From a virus, in IMG/VR virus record IMGVR_UViG_3300042558_001357, positions 1 through 22,760 of that record: a stretch of 22,760 bases of DNA. One strand, 5' to 3'. Positions 1-6,858 of this stretch are shown here, one piece after another; positions within the stretch are counted from its first letter, which is position 1, and each line of letters starts with the position of its first letter. A program made the translations under genes and the position numbers. Under the pieces are notes generated by a model, which saw nothing but the letters and a program-made list of their open reading frames with translations, did no database searches and was not told where the DNA came from.

Positions 1-70
1 TGTAATCATCAATGATATTACATAATCGTTTTGCATCTTTCCACATTGTGGGTACTATAAAACTTATCAT
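1..70 (-). CDS. Start of an unidentified gene cut by the window edge (possible glycosyltransferase)
   Basis: An ATG at 68-70 opens a frame that stays open to base 1, giving 23 residues that begin MISFIVPTMWKDAKRL. Its ATG overlaps the TGA stop of the upstream 607-aa glycosyltransferase gene as ATGA, a spacing typical of translationally coupled phage genes. The hydrophobic beta-strand opening SFIVPT resembles the first strand of GT-A glycosyltransferases, and two glycosyltransferase genes lie directly upstream, so another such enzyme is plausible. Too little is visible to assign a function. That the frame is coding is fairly likely from the overlap; the family is a guess. Confidence 0.55.
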   Translation of the reverse strand, partial: MISFIVPTMWKDAKRLCNIIDDY

Positions 71-1890
71 ATTTTAAATGTTTTGTTTGCGTTATTCTCA
101 TCTGCACCAATTCTTGATACAACATCTATTGGATTATTTGGATTTTCTTTATAGCAATAATCATCCAATCCCAATTCTTCAAATCGTTTAGCAATTCTTT
201 CGTTGTAGTGATACATAATGGTTCTTACTCTTCTTTGAATATCTGCTCTACTTAAATCATGTGTATTTCTACCAGTTGTATTATTATAGATAAACTGAAT
301 ATAACACATTCTAGGTATTCGCATCATTAGTGTTCCCAAAAATGTTCTTACTAATAATTCATAATCATCTGCAATTGCTAAATCTCTGTTATGTCCACCA
401 ATTTGGAAATAGATTTCTCTTCTCCAAGCTCTAATATGATTTGGAACACCCACAATATGACGAATTGTTTTTGGATTTATGTTTGGTGCAATGCAAGAAT
501 CAAATTTCATCCCACCTACATTAACACTTTCATATTTACCATAACCAAATGCAAACCCATCAGGATAGTGTAGTGAAGTCCAATTCTCATCACATTCAGC
601 ATTATCGGTATAAAAGAAACCAATTTCCGGGTGAGTTTGTGATGCGGAAAAAAGATAATCAGTACAATCAGTAGTAAGGTAGTCATCGTGGTCTAATTCT
701 GCTAATAAATATCCTCTACATAAACTTGCGGCTCTATATTTACTTTCACCAATTATACCGCCACTCTTTTCTCTAAAATCATATACCTTAACTCTTGCAT
801 CGTTTTTAGCAATTTCTTCTGCAATTTTAAGTGTTTTACCACCATCCGTTGAATCATTCACCAATACCCATTCCCAATTAGTATAAGTTTGGTTTTGTAA
901 AGATTGATATGTTTTTAATAATTTTTCACCAGTATTATATATTGGAGTAAAATACGAAATCAATTGTGAAACATCGTTTTTTAAAATGTTTTCCATAGCA
1001 CAATGATATGCATACTCACCGGTATTTCCATCAATGGCAGGAATAGTAATCCATTTATTACGAATTTGTAAGGGTTGATTTGCCAAATTAGGAAAATTTC
1101 TCCAATCGTCTGAAATGGTTACAATAGAATCTGGCTTTAACGATGCAATTGTTTTTTCAATATCTACATCATTTTGCAATTGTAATGTAATTAAACTATC
1201 ATCTTCGTAATCACCTATTTTGTACGATTTTAGTTGTACTTGTTCTCCTTTATTTATAAGTAAAACTTTTGGAACTTTTGCAGTTGGTGTAGTTTCTAAC
1301 TGATTGTAATAAGAAAGTTCTTTTGGAATGTAACTAAACCATTGTGGATTTTCTGCATAGATTTTATCTATTAAAATACCATCACCCGCGTAATCTCCTG
1401 TGAAACTATACTCATTAAATACACTATGGTGAAAAATTAGTTGGGCAATATCCACACCCTGATATTTCATATTTTCAGGTTTAGCTTCTCTTACATCTAA
1501 ACCAGTAAAATCTTTACCATATACACTTTGATTTACTACAAATATTTTTTGTGTATTATTACTTGTTTCGATTGCTTTTACAACCTCTATAAAAAAATGG
1601 GGATGAACTATATTATCATCATCCACTACTACCACAAAACCATCATCAAATGTTTTTGCTAAATCACTTATTTGTGGATATAAATAATCCGTACCATTGC
1701 CAGTTACAAAATGTAGTTGGATTTTTGGATTATTTAATCTAGCTAATAGTTCAGCTGATATATCTTTTAATCTTGTAGTATCAAATAAAATATGCCATTT
1801 AACATCTCCGTTATAATTATCAAATATAGATACTCTTACTTTATCTAAATTATTTACTCTACTGCAACGTGTTATTATGTTAAATTTCAT
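67..1890 (-). CDS. Two-domain glycosyltransferase (GT-A, family 2-like C-terminal half)
   Basis: This 607-aa protein is predicted to transfer sugars from nucleotide-sugar donors. Residues about 1-220 look like one GT-A fold: a beta-strand opening (FNIITRCSRV) and an acidic DDD triplet at about 90-92, the usual metal/nucleotide-sugar site. Residues about 308-520 are a clearer family-2 domain, with SYFTPIYNTG at the start, VNDSTDGG, the acidic ELDHDDYL near residue 398 and a later IADDYELLVR. A linker with no recognised motif lies between. The start is the ATG at 1888-1890, sharing one base with the TAA of the upstream glycosyltransferase gene (TAATG); the stop overlaps the next ATG. No signal peptide or membrane segment is seen, so it is probably cytoplasmic. 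Acceptor and sugar cannot be read from the sequence. Confidence 0.82.
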   Translation of the reverse strand: MKFNIITRCSRVNNLDKVRVSIFDNYNGDVKWHILFDTTRLKDISAELLARLNNPKIQLHFVTGNGTDYLYPQISDLAKTFDDGFVVVVDDDNIVHPHFFIEVVKAIETSNNTQKIFVVNQSVYGKDFTGLDVREAKPENMKYQGVDIAQLIFHHSVFNEYSFTGDYAGDGILIDKIYAENPQWFSYIPKELSYYNQLETTPTAKVPKVLLINKGEQVQLKSYKIGDYEDDSLITLQLQNDVDIEKTIASLKPDSIVTISDDWRNFPNLANQPLQIRNKWITIPAIDGNTGEYAYHCAMENILKNDVSQLISYFTPIYNTGEKLLKTYQSLQNQTYTNWEWVLVNDSTDGGKTLKIAEEIAKNDARVKVYDFREKSGGIIGESKYRAASLCRGYLLAELDHDDYLTTDCTDYLFSASQTHPEIGFFYTDNAECDENWTSLHYPDGFAFGYGKYESVNVGGMKFDSCIAPNINPKTIRHIVGVPNHIRAWRREIYFQIGGHNRDLAIADDYELLVRTFLGTLMMRIPRMCYIQFIYNNTTGRNTHDLSRADIQRRVRTIMYHYNERIAKRFEELGLDDYCYKENPNNPIDVVSRIGADENNANKTFKI

Positions 1891-2804
1891 TATCTTAAAC
1901 TAGCTTCAAATCTGGAATTATGTTCTTCTAAATCTTTAAAATCTTTTGTACTATCACAAAACTTACAAAAGGCTTCTCTTGGAAAAGTAAATCCATATTT
2001 ACAATTTATAGCACAATTTGTTTCGTATCCACACCCGCGTATATCTTCAACTACTTTATCAAAATTATCATCATAATGCCAATGGTCACAATGTACCATA
2101 ATACCATTTTTTAACCAAGCTGATTTTAGTTGCTTACCCAATGCTTCTGCTTGTATTTCAGCTTGTCCCCATTGTGTAGATGTTTTTAATTCTGTTGGAT
2201 TTCCGCTTTCATCGTAAAATTCCTTTAATGGTAATATACCCAAATTGTAGTATGCTGAATTTTTTCGTATATGCGGATTATTGGTATAATCTCTTTCTTT
2301 TAAGAATACAAACTCATCGGTTACACTTTCTACATTTCTATCAACAACCCAATATGCAAATCCAAATTGCCTGTTATCAATATCATGTTGATATTTTCGT
2401 AATTGTATTTGTTCAATACCGTTGGCTTCCATCATTTCTAATGAACGATTTAACCACTCACTATCAAAACCAGCAATATTTTTGGGTAAAGTAATCCAAT
2501 CTCCTTCTAAAAAAAGAGTATATTTGTAATCTCTACAATAATGATTTAATCTATTTATACCAGCACCAACTCCCATATTGATATTGGATTGAATTGGAAT
2601 AATATCTACCTTATCTTTCCATTTAGTACGAAGAGTATCACATACATCAAATATGATTTCACTTTCACCATTTATAAAAATAAACCATTTTACAAACGGA
2701 ATATTCGTATTTTCTAAAAATGTATTTATTGTAAGTTCTAACTGCGTATCACGTTTTACACCGTTATGAGTTAAAGTTACTATACAAAAATGTAGTTTAT
2801 TCAT
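1890..2804 (-). CDS. Glycosyltransferase-like protein with a Cys-rich C-terminus
   Basis: The first strand (LHFCIVTLTHNG), the loop NMGVGAGINRL and the acidic FLEGDW near residue 105 are typical of GT-A family-2-like sugar transferases. The C-terminal part carries several cysteines (CGYETNCAINC, then FCKFC), which may bind a metal; this is not a known feature of the family that I can name. The start chosen is the ATG at 2802-2804, one base after the upstream stop, preceded by the A/T-rich context seen at most starts here. A GTG at 2825 in the same frame would add seven residues but overlaps the upstream gene. The gene is the fourth of an operon of sulfotransferase, two dioxygenases and two glycosyltransferases. 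Acceptor unknown. Confidence 0.72.
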   Translation of the reverse strand: MNKLHFCIVTLTHNGVKRDTQLELTINTFLENTNIPFVKWFIFINGESEIIFDVCDTLRTKWKDKVDIIPIQSNINMGVGAGINRLNHYCRDYKYTLFLEGDWITLPKNIAGFDSEWLNRSLEMMEANGIEQIQLRKYQHDIDNRQFGFAYWVVDRNVESVTDEFVFLKERDYTNNPHIRKNSAYYNLGILPLKEFYDESGNPTELKTSTQWGQAEIQAEALGKQLKSAWLKNGIMVHCDHWHYDDNFDKVVEDIRGCGYETNCAINCKYGFTFPREAFCKFCDSTKDFKDLEEHNSRFEASLR

Positions 2805-2805
2805 A

Positions 2806-3390
2806 TTATTTATAAGGAGAACCACCTACCCAAAGTACTAAACTTTTACGAGTTCCTTTTGTTACAGGTGTTACTCTATGTAATAAAAATGATGGGAATA
2901 AAACTGCTACTCCTTTTTGTTTTGGCATTGTTTGAAAATCACCATCGGACCACATTTCTAAATCACCACCTTCATACTCATTTGGGTCTGATAATTGAAT
3001 TGTAATACTTATTTTTCTATGGTTTATTGAACCTGGTCCAATATCCGTGTGCCAACCATAGTGCCCACCACCCTCATAATATTCAGTATATTGTATTGAA
3101 TCTATAATAGAATGCAAGTTAAATTTCCATATTGCATTATTTGCTTCTATTGATAAATCACGTATTCTATCATATACCCAAGCAGATTGACCATCATGAT
3201 GCATCCATTTTATTTTGGATTTTCTATATTCAGTCTCATCACCTGCAATTGTACTTGCAGTTTCAAAACTATAACATTTTTGTAAATTATGTATCCATTC
3301 TAATTCCTGCGAATTAAATGCAGAATCAAATGAATAATAATTGGTTTGGTCTATTGTATTATCAATACCATATATTGGATATGATTCCAT
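2806..3390 (-). CDS. 2-oxoglutarate/Fe(II)-dependent dioxygenase (prolyl-4-hydroxylase type), copy 2
   Basis: This 194-aa protein should be a soluble oxygenase that couples oxidation of 2-oxoglutarate to hydroxylation of a substrate side chain. The double-stranded beta-helix signature is complete: HxD at His114/Asp116 (YGWHTDIGPG), the distal His171 in LLHRVTP, and Arg181 ten residues later, expected to bind 2-oxoglutarate. GGDLE before the distal histidine is also typical of phage prolyl-hydroxylase-like enzymes. It closely resembles its neighbour at 3396-4016 over the whole C-terminal 130 residues, so the two are a tandem duplication. It starts at the ATG 3388-3390, five bases after the stop of that neighbour. 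The substrate is unknown; nearby fibre proteins are candidates. Confidence 0.88.
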   Translation of the reverse strand: MESYPIYGIDNTIDQTNYYSFDSAFNSQELEWIHNLQKCYSFETASTIAGDETEYRKSKIKWMHHDGQSAWVYDRIRDLSIEANNAIWKFNLHSIIDSIQYTEYYEGGGHYGWHTDIGPGSINHRKISITIQLSDPNEYEGGDLEMWSDGDFQTMPKQKGVAVLFPSFLLHRVTPVTKGTRKSLVLWVGGSPYK

Positions 3391-3395
3391 ATTTT

Positions 3396-4016
3396 TTATT
3401 TAAAAGTGTTTCCACCAACCCACAATACTAAACTTTTACGAACTCCTTTAGTTACAGGTGTTATTCTGTGCATTAAATAACTTGGAAACATCACTACTGC
3501 TCCTTTTTGTTTTGGTGCTTTAATTGGTTCTTTACCACCTGCCCATATTTCTAAATCACCACCCTCGTAATCATCAGGGTCAGATAATTGAACTGTAATA
3601 CTTATTTTACGATGATTTAGTGGGGCTGGTCCTACATCCAAATGCCAATCATACCCACCTCCTTCTTCACCATTATATTCCGTATATTGAATAGCATCTT
3701 TTACACATGATAAATCAAATTTCCAATAGTTAAAGTTTGCTTCTAATGCTTGTTGCATTAATTTATAATAAAGCCATTCGGTTTTATCTGCTTCAGGTGC
3801 CATCCATTTAATATTAGATTTTCTAATTGGATTTTCTTCTTTTTTACTATCATTAAATTCAATTTCACTTTGTGTAAGTGCTTCTTGAAAATCATATAAT
3901 TTTGAAATGCGTAATACATTACGAATTTCTACATTACTAAAACCTTTTTCAAACCAATAATAATCTATTTGATTTAATTGATTGTTTTGTGGAAAAACTG
4001 GATAAAATTCTAACAT
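3396..4016 (-). CDS. 2-oxoglutarate/Fe(II)-dependent dioxygenase (prolyl-4-hydroxylase type), copy 1
   Basis: A 206-aa paralogue of the next gene downstream. The Fe(II) site is visible as His125/Asp127 (YDWHLDVGPA) and His183 (LMHRITP); Arg193 is the expected 2-oxoglutarate ligand. Blocks shared with the paralogue include KWM near residue 70, IQYTEY near 109, NHRKISIT near 134 and RKSLVLWVGG at the end. The N-terminal 60 residues diverge and are slightly longer here, so the copies may differ in substrate or partner. It lies six bases after the sulfotransferase stop and five bases before its paralogue, in one transcription unit. All catalytic residues are intact in both copies, so neither looks like a decaying duplicate. 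Confidence 0.88.
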   Translation of the reverse strand: MLEFYPVFPQNNQLNQIDYYWFEKGFSNVEIRNVLRISKLYDFQEALTQSEIEFNDSKKEENPIRKSNIKWMAPEADKTEWLYYKLMQQALEANFNYWKFDLSCVKDAIQYTEYNGEEGGGYDWHLDVGPAPLNHRKISITVQLSDPDDYEGGDLEIWAGGKEPIKAPKQKGAVVMFPSYLMHRITPVTKGVRKSLVLWVGGNTFK

Positions 4017-4022
4017 AATTTA

Positions 4023-4844
4023 TTATTTTGAGTAATTGAAATATTTATAAAACCATTGATATTTTTCATATATATAATTTGATGCATGTTCACCAATAAC
4101 ATCAATATAATCTTCTCTAGGTGGGGTAAAGTTTTTTCTTATTGTATGGTCCGCATATGGTCCATATACTTGGTCATTTTCGTGTGTAATTTGTTCAATA
4201 TTATTAAAATCATGTTCATAGTAAGGTAGTTCTAAATATTCATATAATTCTTCCATTGCTTCTGTTGGAAATTTACAGAAATCTTCAAACTTTATAAAAT
4301 GAATATGTTTATCATTTCCATCTATAATACATTGCCATAAATTTTCCAATGGCAAATCAAGCATTGGCTTTTGTGCCATATCATCAATTCTAGTAATAAC
4401 AGAATTTCCTTTGGGGAATTTATAATCAGTTACATTAAAATCCTTTAATGGGTTTGCTCTATATTTTTTTTCCATAGATGAAAATATACTACGCAAATCC
4501 CTAACCATAACTACTATTTTTGGATTTGGGTCATAGGCATTAACAAAATTATATTCACCATGCCAACCTCTAAACTTATCTATTGCATATGGTTTATCTG
4601 TTAAACCGCTATAATACCCATTTATTCCATTCTTTAAAAAAGAACTGAATCCTGGTAATAATTCATCTTGATTTTGAGCTTGAAAGAGTATGTGATTTGT
4701 AAATAAATTTCTACATTCCAACATCATAGTAAACATACCAGATGTTGGAGATGGAAATATATCAGGATTTTGTCCCAACACATTTTGCAATAAAGTAGAA
4801 CCACTTCTTGGAAAAGAAGCATTATAAAAAACTCTTTTTATCAT
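4023..4844 (-). CDS. PAPS-dependent sulfotransferase
   Basis: This 273-aa protein matches the classic sulfotransferase pattern. The 5'-phosphosulfate loop is at residues about 10-21 (SFPRSGSTLLQN), and the 3'-phosphate-binding region is at about 110-124 (VVMVRDLRSIFSS, with the conserved Arg and Ser). It should move a sulfuryl group from PAPS to a hydroxyl on a sugar, tyrosine or small molecule; the acceptor cannot be told from the sequence. No N-terminal membrane anchor is seen, unlike Golgi enzymes, so it should act in the host cytoplasm. It is the first gene of the modification operon, behind a well-formed host-type promoter at 4868-4898. An APS-kinase-like gene that could supply PAPS lies two genes upstream. 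Confidence 0.87.
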   Translation of the reverse strand: MIKRVFYNASFPRSGSTLLQNVLGQNPDIFPSPTSGMFTMMLECRNLFTNHILFQAQNQDELLPGFSSFLKNGINGYYSGLTDKPYAIDKFRGWHGEYNFVNAYDPNPKIVVMVRDLRSIFSSMEKKYRANPLKDFNVTDYKFPKGNSVITRIDDMAQKPMLDLPLENLWQCIIDGNDKHIHFIKFEDFCKFPTEAMEELYEYLELPYYEHDFNNIEQITHENDQVYGPYADHTIRKNFTPPREDYIDVIGEHASNYIYEKYQWFYKYFNYSK

Positions 4845-4867
4845 TATAACTTTGATATATTATCTTA

Positions 4868-4898
4868 CAAATATACCACTTTTTTATTTAATAACCAA
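4868..4898 (-). promoter_or_regulatory. Bacteroidota-type promoter of the sulfotransferase operon
   Basis: On the minus strand TTG (4896-4898) is followed after exactly 20 nt by TATATTTG (4868-4875), a full match to the known Bacteroidota sigma-A -7 element TAnnTTTG with a -33 TTG. It lies 24 bases before the sulfotransferase ATG, in the only sizeable gap in this part of the window. The same TTG-N20-TA spacing occurs before the APS kinase and the four small-gene units. Confidence 0.68.
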
Positions 4899-4904
4899 AT
4901 TATT

Positions 4905-5381
4905 TTATGGATTGTTTTCTTCCGTTGGATTTAAACTTTCATCAATTGGTGGATATTCACCTGGCTCTTCATATATCCATTTACGTCTTTTTTCGGCCCA
5001 TATCCAATAATCATGTCCACCAACAGGTACTTCTGGTTTTGCATATTCGGGTTTTAATTCCCACTTAAATGTTGTTCTGTTTAATATCCAAGCTGGTTCG
5101 GTTGAGCCTTCAATAACCTCTTCTGGAGTAGCCATTCTTGGTTCTTTTGCATAAAACGCATCTGCTTCCGCATCATAGTAACCACCAATGGTTGCAAAGT
5201 TATATCGTAATGGTGCTTTGTATGAACCACTTTCTGGAGTAAAATATTGACCACCAAATGTATTATACGATGTCTGTATCCATAAAGAAGGTTCTCCATG
5301 TCTTCCAGAATCAATATCAGCTTGTTCTGCTCTAATTACATCTACTACTATACCGTCTTCTACTTTTGCAAAATGTCCCAT
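4905..5381 (-). CDS. Conserved phage protein of unknown function, fibre-region associated
   Basis: A 158-aa protein opening MGHFAKVEDGIVVDVIRAEQ and continuing with SLWIQTSYNT and GGYYDAEADAFYAKEP. This layout is familiar from small proteins of T4-like cyanophages and other marine phages: a short N-terminal beta unit, a Tyr/Asn-rich centre, and Trp-rich C-terminal strands such as AWILNRTTFKWE and DYWIWAEKRRKWIYE. Their function is not known to me. The Trp-x-x-x pattern resembles small carbohydrate-contacting or fibre-associated domains, but that is only an impression. The ATG at 5379-5381 sits in the context AATATAATATG with no Shine-Dalgarno. It is the last gene after the Gly-rich adhesin and ends just before the sulfotransferase promoter. 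Confidence 0.68.
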   Translation of the reverse strand: MGHFAKVEDGIVVDVIRAEQADIDSGRHGEPSLWIQTSYNTFGGQYFTPESGSYKAPLRYNFATIGGYYDAEADAFYAKEPRMATPEEVIEGSTEPAWILNRTTFKWELKPEYAKPEVPVGGHDYWIWAEKRRKWIYEEPGEYPPIDESLNPTEENNP

Positions 5382-5405
5382 ATTATATTTTTACTTTTAA
5401 TTTTA

Positions 5406-6353
5406 TTATGTCCATCTAATAACAACTTTTCCATGACCACCATTTGCGGCACGTCTATCACCGGGTGTATTTGCCCATTTATTAACTGCCCCACCACCGG
5501 CTCCTCCGCCGCGGCCACCTTCACCATCTGATGCATTCTTTCCACCTGGATTATTTCCAGTACATCCTTGACCACCTCCACCATTTCCACCATATCCGGA
5601 GGCTCCATTATTATAGCCCGAACCTCCACCTCCTCCACCGGCTTGGTATCCAGTTGGACCTCCGTATGGGAAATATGAACCACCATTTCCACCTGGTCCT
5701 CCACCATCACCTTGTCTACCGTTACCAGAACTACCACGTCCTCCACCACCGCCTGAACCAGAGCCACCCCCGCCACCTGGCCCACCGGGGTTTCCTTGTG
5801 TTCCATTACCAGCTGCTCCACCATAGTTACCACGAGAACCTCCGCCACCTGAACCACCTTGTCCAGCTGCTCCCCAACCCCAAGTACCACCGCCACCACC
5901 AGTAGCTCCTACGTTTCCAATTGCCGAACCACCACCGTTTCCAGCAGTTCCATCTACACCACCACCTCCGCCACCAACGGTTACACTAACAGGTGATGCT
6001 ATATAATAATTAGTTTCAACTACACCACCAGCTCCACCGCCTCCGCCTGTATTTGCATCATTTCCTCCGCCGCCGCCGCCACCAGCAATTACTAATGTAC
6101 CAAAGGCCTTTCCACCACCAGTTAAAAATGTACCAGGTGAGTTCCACTCTGCAAAGTTATGTCCACCAGAGTTAAATGTATATGCACCTTGTGCGTTAGC
6201 AAAGAATGCTGAATATCCGTGAAATTCACTCATAGAGTCTGGAGAAGACCTTCCAATAGCAGCTGATAATGTTCGTAGTGAACTATTACTATTACTTCTA
6301 GATAACTCTGCGTTTATCTGTGAAATTGATATTGTTCCCGATGGTAATGCCAT
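5406..6353 (-). CDS. Glycine-rich tail adhesin / tail-fibre tip protein
   Basis: A 315-aa virion protein. Residues 1-50 (LPSGTISISQINAEL, then SMSEFHGYS) match a common N-terminal module of phage tail proteins whose role I take to be attachment. Residues 85-300 are almost entirely Gly with Ser, Asn, Ala and Pro, in long runs of G broken by short variable stretches, ending HGKVVIRWT. Glycine-rich repeats of this kind form packed polyglycine-II helices in the gp38 adhesins of T4-like phages such as Salmonella phage S16, where the variable loops choose the receptor. A similar role is inferred. The gene has higher GC than its surroundings because of glycine codons. The start is the ATG at 6351-6353; a late-type promoter motif lies 21 bases upstream. 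Confidence 0.78.
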   Translation of the reverse strand: MALPSGTISISQINAELSRSNSNSSLRTLSAAIGRSSPDSMSEFHGYSAFFANAQGAYTFNSGGHNFAEWNSPGTFLTGGGKAFGTLVIAGGGGGGGNDANTGGGGGAGGVVETNYYIASPVSVTVGGGGGGVDGTAGNGGGSAIGNVGATGGGGGTWGWGAAGQGGSGGGGSRGNYGGAAGNGTQGNPGGPGGGGGSGSGGGGGRGSSGNGRQGDGGGPGGNGGSYFPYGGPTGYQAGGGGGGSGYNNGASGYGGNGGGGQGCTGNNPGGKNASDGEGGRGGGAGGGAVNKWANTPGDRRAANGGHGKVVIRWT

Positions 6354-6372
6354 ATTATATTACTTTATTTAA

Positions 6373-6801
6373 CTATAAATATAAAACTTTTTTAATTTCT
6401 CTAAATGTTTCTCTCGGTTCACCATCTGTGCAAATTGAAATAAAGTCCTCTAATGGTTCTTCATAATTATCTACAAAGTATGTTTCCCTTCCTCTTTCTT
6501 TTGTAGTGTAAAGATATATTTCTTTTACATTACAATCTTTTTTTAATGCTTCACGAAGTTCTCTGTAAGGTGCTACCATTGATATGATTACACCTTTATT
6601 TTCAGAGTCCAAATATCGAACTATATCAAATGATTTTTCAATATTTTTTAATCTTCCTTCTTTTGTATAATCGGTATTTGGAAATAACTTTCGCATCGTA
6701 TCACCATCTATATGAAACATATGGTTTCCAAGATACATTTGTAACATTTTTGCTAATGTAGTTTTTCCACTACCCGGCTGTCCTATGAATAAATAAATCA
6801 T
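6373..6801 (-). CDS. Adenylylsulfate (APS) kinase-like P-loop kinase
   Basis: A 142-aa P-loop kinase. Walker A is at residues 7-14 (GQPGSGKTT). HIDGDTMR near residue 30 corresponds to the LDGDNxR block of APS kinases, NIEKSFDIVRYL to their NIRRxxEVAKL helix, and IISMVAPYRELRE to their SPYRxxR block. If the assignment holds, it phosphorylates APS with ATP to give PAPS, the donor for the sulfotransferase encoded two genes downstream. It is shorter than cellular APS kinases (about 170-200 aa) because of a compact C-terminal part. A generic nucleotide or sugar kinase of the same superfamily is the main alternative. It sits between two fibre genes but has its own host-type promoter at 6821-6851. 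Confidence 0.7.
   Translation of the reverse strand: MIYLFIGQPGSGKTTLAKMLQMYLGNHMFHIDGDTMRKLFPNTDYTKEGRLKNIEKSFDIVRYLDSENKGVIISMVAPYRELREALKKDCNVKEIYLYTTKERGRETYFVDNYEEPLEDFISICTDGEPRETFREIKKVLYL
6374..6383 (-). promoter_or_regulatory. Candidate late promoter before the Gly-rich adhesin
   Basis: Minus-strand TATATTTATA, an exact copy of the motif seen before four other late units, lies 21 bases before the adhesin ATG. It overlaps the last codons and the TAG stop of the APS-kinase-like gene. No TTG is present at the host spacing, which suggests a phage-modified or phage-encoded sigma requirement. Confidence 0.45.
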
Positions 6802-6820
6802 AACTCTATAATTTTAATTA

Positions 6821-6851
6821 TAAACATAAAGTTACGATTTATTTTTCACAA
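6821..6851 (-). promoter_or_regulatory. Bacteroidota-type promoter of the APS-kinase-like gene
   Basis: On the minus strand TTG (6849-6851), a 20-nt spacer and TATGTTTA (6821-6828) fit the TTG-N20-TAnnTTTG host pattern with one change in the last base. It lies 19 bases before the ATG at 6801, in the gap after the collagen-like fibre gene. Confidence 0.55.
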
Positions 6852-6858
6852 TTCCAAA

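Noticed and set aside
2806-2825. GTG at 2825 as start of the second glycosyltransferase
   Set aside because: The ATG at 2804 lies one base after the upstream stop in the usual AATATG context; the GTG would overlap the dioxygenase end without benefit.
5360-5905. Long frames on both strands across the Gly-rich adhesin
   Set aside because: GGN-rich coding sequence leaves other frames open by composition; those translations are Val/His-rich with no domain pattern.
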